DNA of 57,707 nt from Roseihalotalea indica. Its GTDB lineage: Bacteria; Bacteroidota; Bacteroidia; Cytophagales; Cyclobacteriaceae. The position numbers and the translations under genes are program-made. Where the stretch lies: positions 1 through 57,707 of the forward strand of contig NZ_JAINFL010000021.1 in assembly GCF_022458895.1 (NCBI RefSeq), given 5' to 3'. Under the pieces are notes generated by a model. That model saw only the letters and a program-made list of their open reading frames with translations. It searched no databases and had not been told where the DNA came from. This document shows, in pieces, positions 33,980 through 42,519 of this stretch (position 1 is its first letter; every line of letters starts with the position of its first letter).

Positions 33980-36388
33980 ATGAAAAGATTGCTACTACTG
34001 TTGTGGTTGTTATCGGGAGTCCATTATGTCGCTTTTTCCCAGGTGATAACCATTACAGATCAAAACACATCTGAGCCACTTGAGCGGGTTACGCTGATTA
34101 GTGATAACCCTAAAGCCTCTACTACCACCAATGCGCAAGGGCAAGCCGATATTTCGGTCTTTAAAGGTGCTGAGTCTATAAAAATACGCTCACTCGGTTA
34201 CGAACGAGCTACTCGAAGTTATACTGATCTGGCTTCAGCTTCGGCCACCTTATCGTTAAATCCTACTTCGCTGAATATGGATGAGGTTGTAGTCTCGGCC
34301 ACCCGCTGGAATCAAATTTCCAATGAGGTTCCTTCGGTCATTACCACAATTTCTCCTACCGAGGTTGCACTGCAAAATCCCCAGACTGCTGCCGACTTGC
34401 TGGGGAGCACTGGAAAAGTATTTATCCAGAAAAGCCAGCAGGGGGGAGGGAGCCCCATGATCCGCGGGTTCGCTACCAATCGCTTGATTTATACCGTGGA
34501 TGGCGTGCGGATGAACACGGCCATTTTCCGGGGAGGAAATATCCAGAATGTGATTTCCCTCGATCCCTTCACTATGGAGAACATTGAAGTGTTCTTTGGC
34601 CCCGGCTCCGTCATTTACGGAAGCGATGCCATCGGTGGAGTTATGAGCTTTCAAACCCTTACTCCGCAATTGTCATTAACCGACAAAACCCTGGTCAGCG
34701 GAAAAGGAATACTGCGGTATGCCTCAGCCAATCAGGAAAAAACCGGGCACGTTGATGTAAATATCGGCGGGAAGAAGTGGGCGTCGGTGACGAGCGTGAG
34801 CTACAATGATTACGGCGATTTACGCATGGGCAGCCATGGTCCTGACGAATACCTGCGTCCGTTTTATGTAGAGCGGCAGGATGGAGAGGATGTGATTATT
34901 GATAATGACGACCCCCAGGTGCAGCGGCCCTCCGGTTATTCACAGATCAACCTGATGCAAAAAATCCGGTTTAAGCCGAATGAGGCCTGGGATATTCAGT
35001 ACGGCTTCCACTATTCCGAAACATCCGAATACTCACGATACGACCGGCACATCCGCTACCGCGATGGCGAGCCTCGCTACGGGGAGTGGAGCTATGGTCC
35101 TCAGAAATGGATGATGAATAACCTGAACATCACCCACACCGGTAATAACTCCTTATACGATCAAGTGACTCTTCGTTTGGCGCAGCAGTCTTTTGAAGAA
35201 AGCCGGATCAGTCGGGATATTAATAGCCCCGATCGGGAAGTGCGGTTAGAGGAAGTAGAGGCCTACTCAGCTAACCTGGATTTTACGAAAACGCTGGGTA
35301 CTAAGAACAAACTGGTGTATGGGCTGGAAGCAGTGCAGAACGATGTTACTTCTACCGGCACCAACGAAGACATTGTAGCCGGAACCAGCGCGCCCGGTCC
35401 CTCGCGTTACCCTCAGGCCACCTGGACCTCGCTGGCCGCATATGTGTCCGATCAGTATAGAGTATCCGACCAGTTTCTGTTGCAGGGAGGGTTACGATAT
35501 AATCAGTATAAGCTAAATGCTGAATTTGACACCAGCTTTTATCCATTCCCGTTCACCACTGCGAAGTTAAATAATGGTGCGGTAACCGGAAGTTTAGGAT
35601 TTGTATATCAACCAACTGAGCAGTGGATGATCAGTGCCAATGTTGCTACGGCTTTCCGCTCCCCCAATGTGGATGATGTGGGAAAAGTCTTTGACTCGGA
35701 GCCTGGTTCCGTCGTAGTGCCTAACCCGAACCTCGAGGCGGAATATGCCTACAACACCGATGTGAGTATCTCGAAGGTCTTCGGCGATGTGGTGAAAATT
35801 GATCTGACCGGTTATTATACCATTCTGGAAAATGCCCTGGTGCGACGCGACTATACCCTCAACGGTATGGACAGCATTGACTATGACGGAACACTGAGCC
35901 AGGTACAGGCCATACAAAACGCTGCCGTTGCTACCGTGTACGGCATACAGGCGGGCATCGAGATCAAACTACCGCTGGGTTTTGGGTTCTCTTCTGATTA
36001 TAACTATCAGAAAGGCACCGAAGAACTGGATGATGGTACCGAAAGCCCTTCCCGGCACGCGGCACCTCCTTTTGGGGTGACAAGATTGACGTACACCGCC
36101 CATAAGCTAAACGCTCAGTTATATGCGATGTACAGCGGCGGAAGAGATTTTGATGAGTTGCCCGAAGAGGAACAAGGCAAAACCGAAATTTACGCAGTAG
36201 ATAGCGATGGCAACCCCTATTCTCCGGCCTGGTACACCCTCAACCTGAAAGCCATGTATCCGGTTACGGACTACATCACGGTTAGTGCCGGTATAGAGAA
36301 TATCACCGATCAACGATACCGTCCTTACAGTTCGGGCATTGCGGCGGCCGGGCGTAACTTTATTGTTTCACTCCGAGCCAATTTCTAG
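33980..36388 (+). CDS. TonB-dependent receptor, probable heme/hemoprotein type
   Basis: 802 residues from the ATG at 33980; 13 upstream codons do not fit a signal peptide. After MKRLLLLLWLLSGVHYVAFS come a carboxypeptidase-regulatory-like domain, a plug (NMDEVVVSATRWNQISNEVP, MIRGFATNRLIYTVDGVRMN) and a 22-strand barrel ending FIVSLRANF. ATAFRSPNVDDVGKVF followed by VPNPNLEAEYAYNTD matches the FRAP/NPNL pair of bacterial heme and hemoglobin receptors such as HmuR and HutA. It brings in iron as heme. It ends in a strong bidirectional terminator. No iron-box-like site was found in its upstream region. Confidence 0.87.
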   Translation: MKRLLLLLWLLSGVHYVAFSQVITITDQNTSEPLERVTLISDNPKASTTTNAQGQADISVFKGAESIKIRSLGYERATRSYTDLASASATLSLNPTSLNMDEVVVSATRWNQISNEVPSVITTISPTEVALQNPQTAADLLGSTGKVFIQKSQQGGGSPMIRGFATNRLIYTVDGVRMNTAIFRGGNIQNVISLDPFTMENIEVFFGPGSVIYGSDAIGGVMSFQTLTPQLSLTDKTLVSGKGILRYASANQEKTGHVDVNIGGKKWASVTSVSYNDYGDLRMGSHGPDEYLRPFYVERQDGEDVIIDNDDPQVQRPSGYSQINLMQKIRFKPNEAWDIQYGFHYSETSEYSRYDRHIRYRDGEPRYGEWSYGPQKWMMNNLNITHTGNNSLYDQVTLRLAQQSFEESRISRDINSPDREVRLEEVEAYSANLDFTKTLGTKNKLVYGLEAVQNDVTSTGTNEDIVAGTSAPGPSRYPQATWTSLAAYVSDQYRVSDQFLLQGGLRYNQYKLNAEFDTSFYPFPFTTAKLNNGAVTGSLGFVYQPTEQWMISANVATAFRSPNVDDVGKVFDSEPGSVVVPNPNLEAEYAYNTDVSISKVFGDVVKIDLTGYYTILENALVRRDYTLNGMDSIDYDGTLSQVQAIQNAAVATVYGIQAGIEIKLPLGFGFSSDYNYQKGTEELDDGTESPSRHAAPPFGVTRLTYTAHKLNAQLYAMYSGGRDFDELPEEEQGKTEIYAVDSDGNPYSPAWYTLNLKAMYPVTDYITVSAGIENITDQRYRPYSSGIAAAGRNFIVSLRANF

Positions 36389-36414
36389 AACTAAAGATTA
36401 GATAAAGCTGCCAG

Positions 36415-36455
36415 TACCTACCACTTCTACTATCAGAGGTGGTAGGTATTTTTTT
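36415..36455 (+). terminator. Strong terminator between convergent receptor genes
   Basis: TACCTACCAC (36415-36424) pairs fully with GTGGTAGGTA (36439-36448), followed by seven T. It closes the heme-receptor gene. On the minus strand it lies too far from the PepSY gene, and lacks a good T run, for certain use there. Confidence 0.85.
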
Positions 36456-36551
36456 GCCTACCCTATGTTGAACTTAGTTTTATCAGGCTATCAGAACAGA
36501 GAAATAAGGAGGTAGCGATTATCTTAAAAGAACTTTTACAAAACCTTAGAA

Positions 36552-37775
36552 TTACAGACTTTTCTCATACACTGCTTTAGGCACCTTCGCAATAGCTCTT
36601 GCTTTTTTCTTGTCAATCGATTTTCCTGCACTGTTCCTGTTCTGTGATTTGGACTTTTTATTACGGCGTCCCCACCAGATCATAAAGCCGGTAATGGGTA
36701 AGCTAGCTACAATGAGACTGGCAAAGAAGGCTAGAATTTTTCCGGGTAGCCCGGCAATAGCTCCTGTGTGAATGTCATAATTCATGCGCATCAGCCGATC
36801 AGCATTGGTTGCCTGATCCATTCGGCCCCAGATATGGTCTACGGGTATTTCTTCCAGGGTGTACTGATCAAAGTACAAGTAATCTATTTGCCAGTAGGTA
36901 GAGGCATCTGGATTAATCGCCACGTGAATGGGCGACTGATCGGTAGCCGGGAAGTGCATTTCAATGGATTCGGCAGTGGGGTATTTTGTTTTCATTCGTT
37001 TCCACATCCGATCAACCGGACTCATTTGTGCGACTATAGGGGTGGCAGTAGTATCCGATAGAGGCTCCTCGTACATCAGACCTTTTTCTCCACCGGCAGC
37101 AGTGTATAGGCCTTCTTGAAACCAGGTGAAGCCCCAGACTAAACCGGTCAAGGCGAGCACCAACGCGATGGTGAATACATAAAACCCAAATACATTGTGT
37201 AAGTCATAGTTTTGTCGTCGCCAGCGAGCATTCCACTTGATAGTGAAGCGCTGCTTCATTCCCTTTTTGCTCTTGGGCCACCAGAGGAATAGCCCTGAGA
37301 TAAGCATTATAACAAAGATCAGGGTGAAGGTGGCTACGACCGGTTGGCCAATCTCGGGAGGAAGCCACAAATAATAATGCCCGTCCAGAACGATCCGGAA
37401 AAAATCTTGATAAACATCTTTAACCTTCAGCACCTCACCGCTGTAGGGGTTGACGTAGACAAAATCATAGTAGTGATCTTCAAAGCTGAAGTAGATAGCG
37501 TTGGCGGCCCGCTCCTTTCCTTCGTACAGAATACCATGAACGTGCTTACCCGGAAGCTGGGCATCCGCAATCTCCCGTATCCGGGAAGGCGGAAGCACCG
37601 GTGCATTCTGCGCTTCCACAAACCGGTATGGTTGGATGAGGTCCTGGATTTCCTGCTGGAAGGCGTACAGGCAGCCGGTGATAGCTACAATAAACACCAC
37701 TAGCCCGGACGAGAGTCCGAGCCAGAGATGGATTTTACTTATGATTCGTTTGCCGATGATTCTTCGGGTCGTCAT
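36552..37775 (-). CDS. PepSY-associated membrane protein (siderophore reductase type)
   Basis: 407 residues with four membrane spans: LWLGLSSGLVVFIVAITGCL, the pair near VATFTLIFVIMLISGLFLWW, VFTIALVLALTGLVWGFTWF, and the C-terminal span near LIVASLPITGFMIWW. Two periplasmic PepSY segments lie between them, and HxxxG-type His residues sit in the first and third helices. This is the PepSY_TM (PiuB-like) family, which accompanies siderophore receptors and probably reduces or handles ferric siderophores. Its start lies 4 bases after the stop of the receptor gene, so it is the second gene of that unit. The C terminus is very basic. Confidence 0.87.
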   Translation of the reverse strand: MTTRRIIGKRIISKIHLWLGLSSGLVVFIVAITGCLYAFQQEIQDLIQPYRFVEAQNAPVLPPSRIREIADAQLPGKHVHGILYEGKERAANAIYFSFEDHYYDFVYVNPYSGEVLKVKDVYQDFFRIVLDGHYYLWLPPEIGQPVVATFTLIFVIMLISGLFLWWPKSKKGMKQRFTIKWNARWRRQNYDLHNVFGFYVFTIALVLALTGLVWGFTWFQEGLYTAAGGEKGLMYEEPLSDTTATPIVAQMSPVDRMWKRMKTKYPTAESIEMHFPATDQSPIHVAINPDASTYWQIDYLYFDQYTLEEIPVDHIWGRMDQATNADRLMRMNYDIHTGAIAGLPGKILAFFASLIVASLPITGFMIWWGRRNKKSKSQNRNSAGKSIDKKKARAIAKVPKAVYEKSL

Positions 37776-37778
37776 AGA

Positions 37779-40133
37779 TTAAAAGGTATAGGCCATATTC
37801 AGACGGAAGTTGGTACCCGGCTCCGACTGCCAGTAATAAAACGAGCCATAAGAGCTACCCGAGTACAAGTATTCATTTAACAGGTTATTGACGTTGAGGC
37901 TAAGGGCTATGTTATCACCTTTCCAGGAAACGCCACCGTCTAGTCGGAAGTAATCAGGCAATAATGAGTCGTTGTCTGCGTCCCAATTCCAGGAAGAGCG
38001 GTCTACCTGGTACTGATAGCCTAATGAAACTCCAAAACCCTTAAGGATTGCATCCGGAAAGCTATACTGCACCCAGCCGTTAGTCATGTGGCGAGCGTGC
38101 CCGGCTACGCGGTTGCCGATCAGCGTTTCGTCGGTGTCTTTGGTAACTTCCACATTGGTATTCGCATAGTTCAGAATAAGTTGCAGTCCGTCTACAATTT
38201 CCCCCTGCACATCAAACTCCAGTCCGGTAGATTGCACCTGACCTAGCTGAATAGAGAACATCGGGTTTTCCGGGTCGGCAGTCAATACATTGTCTTTGGT
38301 GATTTGGAAGACACCCAGTGTAGAGTTCCAGCGTCCGTCCATCCAGGATTTTTTGATACCGGCTTCCAGGTTTTTCGCTTGTACGGGTACAAATGCCTTT
38401 CCTTCTGCATTAGCCCCGGACTGAGGTAAGAAGGACTGATCGAACAAACCGTATACTGAGGTGTTTTCGGTTACAGATACACTTAGTCCTATGCGAGGAG
38501 TTACTACATCATCCTTGGTATCGGCTCCGTAGCTCCATCCACTGTATCCGGTATAACGTCCCGCCAGGGTAAGGCGAATACGGTCTTCCAGGAATGACAG
38601 TTCATCCTGTAAGTACAAAGATGAGTATCGTTGTCCGACAATGGCCGGGTAACTGCCCGCCGTAGCTCGTTTGCGAACACTCATCTCCCGGTTAAATACG
38701 GGTAAGGCACTGGCCGGAACTCCATACTGGGGGTTATATATGTTTAATGGAGTTTCTCCTTCTATCTGAGCGCTCTGCCACCAGTCGGCAAAGAAATCTT
38801 TTTGTCCGACATCCAGCCCTGCCAGAATCTTATGGCCTACCGCACCAGTGCGAACATTACCATTAACAAATACTTGTCCCAACTTAGACTCATTGAATCC
38901 ATCAAATGAAGTAATTCGGCGGTAAATATCACCATTGGCATTCACACTGTCTGCCCATAAAGAGCTGCCTTCCTGTTGGTAAAACAGGTAGCCTAATTGA
39001 GCTGTTACCTCCCATTGAGGATTGATCTGATGATTAAGTGTAACAAAGACATTATGCTCATCAATATTGGTTGGATCGATGTTAGGCTCGGCCAGGGTAA
39101 AGTCGCGGGGCAGATCACCAAAGCCGTTCGGTGAAAAAACATAAGCGGCACCTACCAGCGACATCTGGGAGTATTGATAGATGTATTCGGCCGTAACCGA
39201 GGTGCGATCATTAAGAGCATAAGTGAGCGAAGGAGCCAGGGTATAGCGTTTGTTGAACTCGTAGTTACGATGAGATCCTTTGGTTAACCCCATGGCGTTG
39301 AAACGGTATAGCAGTCGGTCGTCCTCAGTAAGTTTTCCGCCAACGTCCACCGTACCGCGTAAGGTATTGAAGCTGCCAGTAGTAAGGGTTACTTCGTTTT
39401 GCTGATCAAGGGTAGGCTTTTTGGTCACTACGTTGTAAAGTCCACCGGGCTCACCAGAAGATAATAGAAATCCAGCCGGGCCTTTTACAAACTCAATACG
39501 CTCTACAATAGACATATCTTCGGTAAGGGGCCCCCAGGGCATCTGTACGTTCATGCCATTGCGGAAGGCCGGAATATTAAACCCTCGTACGTTGATACGG
39601 GCAAAATTACCCCAGTGCTCGATCATCTGGGCGCCACTCACATTACGGGTTACTGTCTCCAGCATATCTATTGCCTGCTGGTCGTTGATCAAATCTTTGG
39701 TTACTACCTGAATGTTTTGCGGAGTCTCCAGCAGAGGCGTCTGAAGCCGGAGCGTTCGGGATGGAACGTCGGCTACGTAGGTGTCCTGTCGGGTACCTCG
39801 CACGGTAACTTCCTGAAGTTCCGCATGGCTTTCGGTTAGAGAGATTGCCGGTGCCGAGGTTGTTTCACCCGCCTTAACTGTCACTTGAATCTCTTTGCTC
39901 ACCAGCCCTACATAAGAGGCTACCAGGGTATAAGTACCCGCTGCTACATTGTTGATTTTGTAACGACCGTCTCGGTTGGTAGAAGCACCCAGGCTGGTAC
40001 CTTTCAGTCCGATATTAACGTTCGCGGCGGCTTGTCCATCAGCGGTTTTCACCGAACCCGTAATGGTTCCGGTCTGAGCCCAGGCGGTTTGGCAGAGTAG
40101 CAATGCCAGCAGTAGCAGTAAGTTTGGTTTCAT
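37779..40133 (-). CDS. TonB-dependent siderophore receptor
   Basis: 784 residues from the ATG at 40133, the start that gives a clean signal peptide MKPNLLLLLALLLCQTAWAQ; a start 14 codons earlier is not supported. A carboxypeptidase-regulatory domain (TGTITGSVKTADGQAAANVN) precedes the plug, whose TPLLETPQNIQVVTKDLIND and INVRGFNIPAFRNGM are typical of the FhuA/FepA-like siderophore family (TIGR01783 type). The barrel ends FRLNMAYTF. It is the first gene of a two-gene unit with the PepSY protein. A promoter CTTG-N20-TAAGTTTG with an iron-box-like site over the start of transcription lies just upstream. Confidence 0.9.
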   Translation of the reverse strand: MKPNLLLLLALLLCQTAWAQTGTITGSVKTADGQAAANVNIGLKGTSLGASTNRDGRYKINNVAAGTYTLVASYVGLVSKEIQVTVKAGETTSAPAISLTESHAELQEVTVRGTRQDTYVADVPSRTLRLQTPLLETPQNIQVVTKDLINDQQAIDMLETVTRNVSGAQMIEHWGNFARINVRGFNIPAFRNGMNVQMPWGPLTEDMSIVERIEFVKGPAGFLLSSGEPGGLYNVVTKKPTLDQQNEVTLTTGSFNTLRGTVDVGGKLTEDDRLLYRFNAMGLTKGSHRNYEFNKRYTLAPSLTYALNDRTSVTAEYIYQYSQMSLVGAAYVFSPNGFGDLPRDFTLAEPNIDPTNIDEHNVFVTLNHQINPQWEVTAQLGYLFYQQEGSSLWADSVNANGDIYRRITSFDGFNESKLGQVFVNGNVRTGAVGHKILAGLDVGQKDFFADWWQSAQIEGETPLNIYNPQYGVPASALPVFNREMSVRKRATAGSYPAIVGQRYSSLYLQDELSFLEDRIRLTLAGRYTGYSGWSYGADTKDDVVTPRIGLSVSVTENTSVYGLFDQSFLPQSGANAEGKAFVPVQAKNLEAGIKKSWMDGRWNSTLGVFQITKDNVLTADPENPMFSIQLGQVQSTGLEFDVQGEIVDGLQLILNYANTNVEVTKDTDETLIGNRVAGHARHMTNGWVQYSFPDAILKGFGVSLGYQYQVDRSSWNWDADNDSLLPDYFRLDGGVSWKGDNIALSLNVNNLLNEYLYSGSSYGSFYYWQSEPGTNFRLNMAYTF

Positions 40134-40146
40134 ATGATCACTCTTG

Positions 40147-40204
40147 TTATTTAGACTAATTAAAAATAATGGCAAACTTACCGATGGACGTTTAGCAATG
40201 CAAG
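40147..40204 (-). promoter_or_regulatory. Siderophore-receptor promoter with iron-box-like operator
   Basis: On the minus strand a promoter CTTG-N20-TAAGTTTG is readable (40201-40204 and 40173-40180). Overlapping the expected start of transcription is a 23-bp element at 40147-40169, which on the plus strand begins TTATTTAGACTAATTA and ends AAAATAA; 8 of 11 positions pair as an inverted repeat. Its left half is the ATTTAGA half-site I know from Bacteroidota iron genes. Repression by iron-loaded Fur is the natural reading. Confidence 0.55.
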
Positions 40205-40712
40205 TATTGAAGGAAATATTATTTAATCCGCATTATGGACTTAGGTGTTTAAATTCGTCTATTGGGATAAAAACGCTTTCTAGTTGAGGGGAGGGGGCTA
40301 TGACCCGTCGGTCATTGAGGACCGCTAATTGTATTCTCCGGAGACACTACCCGCCCCCTAGCGCGCCGTTTGCACGCATGCTTTTTCCTTTTTCGTTCCA
40401 AAGGGGCACTCTGGGTTTATTACTGAAAAAGAAAACCTCTATTCCAGCCTCCAAGCAGGATATTGCAGTGTAAGCAATCTGTGACCGCTATCGTAGAGAC
40501 TGAAACCCAAATCGGCATTTTTAGCAAGAAGGTTAAAGGATAGGATCTGGTTTCATTAAGTGCTGACCTTACCCTCGCACTACCAAGCGCGTAGTTTGAT
40601 AGATCGTAACTCTAATACCTGGAAGCTATTATGGTTTCTGGTGACTGGCTTATGGATATGTTGCTTTTTTGTTTGCAATCAACCTGATCTCCCTCTACCT
40701 TTAGACCATTCT
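40205..40712. other. Gene-free stretch, divergent region
   Basis: About 500 bases. It contains the far upstream part of the receptor promoter on the left and the 5' region of a small membrane protein on the right. One open stretch at 40560-40712 encodes hydrophobic residues in frame with that protein (GTG start), but the paralogue at 41738 has no such extension, so I do not count it. A GC-rich segment near 40290-40380 has a short CGGTC/GACCG hairpin. No other structure seen. Confidence 0.4.
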
Positions 40713-41075
40713 ATGCGTACCCACTTCGCCATCGGTTTTTTACTTTTATACGGCATTGCCATGCTGCGACCGATCGCGCCCATTCTGGAGTACCAACTCA
40801 ACCGGGATTACATTGCCAACGTGTTGTGTGTGAATAAGGATAAACCAATCACAGTGTGTGAAGGGAGCTGTTACCTGGCCAAACGGCTGAAACAGGAACA
40901 GCAAAAAGAACAGGCGGCTCCTCAGATCCAACTCAAAGATTATCCGATTGGGTGGATTACCCTACTGGCGGTGCAGTTTCCTCTGGCAAAATCTGAAAAA
41001 ACTACACCAATACTTCACTACGAGTACTATGCCTTCCTGGCCTCGCTCGCTCTTTTTCATCCTCCTCAAGCCTGA
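40713..41075 (+). CDS. Small CxxxC membrane protein, paralogue 1
   Basis: 120 residues from the ATG at 40713. One membrane span (AIGFLLLYGIAMLRPIAPIL) is followed by YQLNRDYIANVLCVNKDKPI and CEGSCYLAKRLKQEQ, so Cys39, Cys49 and Cys53 lie together. The C terminus is hydrophobic and ends LFHPPQA. This is a small family common in Bacteroidota near copper and other metal transporters; I know no proven function. The paralogue at 41738 shares the NVLCVN, the CxGxC-like block and the final FHPP. A metal-chaperone-like role at the membrane is inferred from Cys pattern and neighbours. Confidence 0.7.
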   Translation: MRTHFAIGFLLLYGIAMLRPIAPILEYQLNRDYIANVLCVNKDKPITVCEGSCYLAKRLKQEQQKEQAAPQIQLKDYPIGWITLLAVQFPLAKSEKTTPILHYEYYAFLASLALFHPPQA

Positions 41076-41272
41076 TTTTCTCTTAAGGATTACTAACGCT
41101 TGCCCAGCGATGAAACATAGTGGGCATCGTTCACGATGAGGCAGCAGTCTCCTGTTTGTATATCCTTAGTACCCACTTTCCTATTGATCAATTTTCAGAA
41201 AGCCTGTTAGGTTTATGGCTACTGGGGAGGTTATCTATCATTTACCCTTTTTCATCTATAAAGTATCTATCC

Positions 41273-41479
41273 ATGAATAGGGCATCGCTTGACCTGTACG
41301 CTCAAACCGAAAACTGGACTTCCAGCCAACCCTACGGGCATGCTCCGATTGGTGTAACGGGCGACCACCGCCAAGGTAAAGATGAGTGGATGGTATCGTA
41401 CCGCTACATGCGGATGAGCATGCAGGATAACCTGGATGGTAGGGAAAAGCTCGCCAACAGCTATTATCCTAAAAGGTAA
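41273..41479 (+). pseudogene. Remnant of a metal-locus outer-membrane protein gene
   Basis: A 68-residue frame reads SSQPYGHAPIGVTGDHRQGK and DEWMVSYRYMRMSMQDNLDG, then stops. The HAPxGVxGDH ... EWMxSYRYMxM block is the N-terminal hallmark of a much longer (about 400 residues) outer-membrane transporter-like family seen in metal loci. Here only this block remains, without a signal peptide and without a barrel, and no continuation is visible downstream in any frame. It lies between the two CxxxC paralogues and looks like the result of a deletion. Confidence 0.6.
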
Positions 41480-41524
41480 GTGGCTATAGGGATTTGAGTC
41501 GGGAGGTGACAGGGATAGGGCTTG

Positions 41525-41540
41525 GGAGGCTATAGCCTCC
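41525..41540. repeat. Perfect 16-bp palindrome
   Basis: GGAGGCTATAGCCTCC is its own reverse complement. It lies between the gene remnant and an orphan terminator. It could be a leftover protein-binding site or hairpin; no T run follows. Confidence 0.4.
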
Positions 41541-41570
41541 GGGGGTATGTAGAATGAACTGATTCTAAAT

Positions 41571-41599
41571 AAAAAAGGCCCTTCAGATAGAAGGACCTT
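41571..41599 (-). terminator. Orphan minus-strand terminator
   Basis: AAGGCCCTTC (41575-41584) pairs with GAAGGACCTT (41590-41599), with one mismatch. On the minus strand it is followed by six T (complement of 41571-41576). No minus-strand gene is present upstream of it, so it may have served a lost gene, or it may act weakly on the plus strand. Confidence 0.55.
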
Positions 41600-41737
41600 A
41601 CGGTAATAAACATGATCAATAATGCTTCATATACTGTGCCATACCAATATGAGTAGCCAACTAACTTCCTGGTGGGGGAAGAGAGAGCGGTTGATCCCTC
41701 GCAATAGATTCTTAACCAGCAATCTTAAGACTAGCGG

Positions 41738-42130
41738 GTGAGACGGTGGATACCCCATATTGCCCTTGGCCTGTGTGCGGTAATGAGCCTGAACATTCTG
41801 GCCATTCCTCTGACGTACCTGGACTTCCGGTTGCGGCAGGATTACTATGCCAATGTGCTATGCGTAAATCAGGATCAACCCATAGCGATGTGCGGAGGAA
41901 GATGCTTTGTAGATAAGCAAATTGCCCGTATACAGACTGAGCAACAAAGCTCTCCCGATACGTCGCCAACCGCACCTACCCTTAAAATAGATATGGAAGT
42001 GTACGTAGCCACCCCGCTACTGGACTTTCAGGCTACCCGAAATATACCTCAACGCCCTCGTCAATCGGAACTAAGTCCCGCTGCACTTTCCGACTACGTA
42101 GCGGCCATTTTCCATCCTCCCCGAGGTTAA
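41738..42130 (+). CDS. Small CxxxC membrane protein, paralogue 2
   Basis: 130 residues with a GTG start; the codon two before it is a stop, so no other start is possible. The layout matches the protein at 40713: a membrane span (PHIALGLCAVMSLNILAIPL), RLRQDYYANVLCVNQDQPIA, then CGGRCFVDKQIARIQ with Cys42, Cys52 and Cys56, and a C-terminal YVAAIFHPPRG. The two proteins differ widely outside these blocks. It precedes the MbnP/MbnH pair by 390 bases in the same orientation. Probable role with copper or another soft metal, inferred. Confidence 0.7.
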   Translation: MRRWIPHIALGLCAVMSLNILAIPLTYLDFRLRQDYYANVLCVNQDQPIAMCGGRCFVDKQIARIQTEQQSSPDTSPTAPTLKIDMEVYVATPLLDFQATRNIPQRPRQSELSPAALSDYVAAIFHPPRG

Positions 42131-42519
42131 ACCTCCTCCTATATTTCTTCAAATACAATCTGCTTCAATAAGTTAGAGTTGACAGCCGGTCTGTATCGAG
42201 TAATGCCGGTTGAAGAGTAGCAAATACTTGAAGGCCGAGGAGGAGTGCTATACCTGATGATCAGTAAGAAGACATATTACATTAAACCAATAAGCCCGTC
42301 ATAGCGAGCGGACGTCGTGCGGGAAGTATGACGAAGCTATCTCTCCAATGGCCAGGAATTACTTCAGGCTATCGAGGTTACAATGACATGAAAGTAATAC
42401 TGTCTTCCCAATATATATTCATTATCTGACTTCTGCTTCTCCAGGAGAACAATGCTCTTACGCCTGCCTTTCCCGGATTCAGAGGTCAGTCATACTCTGT
42501 TAACGTTAAAATATCCCAA
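42131..42519. repeat. Intergenic stretch with REP-like element
   Basis: Gene-free. At 42296-42388 lies a degenerate element with GTCATAGCGAGCGGACG at its left end, ATGACGAAGCTATCTC in the middle, and TATCGAGGTTACAATGAC at its right end. The left GTCAT-GCGAG and right CAATGAC ends are inverted, as in the REP/BIME-type repeats often seen between Bacteroidota genes. The rest has no recognisable feature. Confidence 0.4.

Noticed and set aside
40560..40712. N-terminal extension of the first CxxxC protein from a GTG
   Set aside because: The extension would add another hydrophobic segment not seen in the paralogue, and an ATG at 40713 gives the matching length.
41712..41975. Minus-strand frame of 87 codons over the 41738 gene
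   Set aside because: It is the reverse side of a gene with a clear paralogue and conserved Cys motif. The minus frame has no recognisable motif, even though an orphan minus-strand terminator lies downstream of it.
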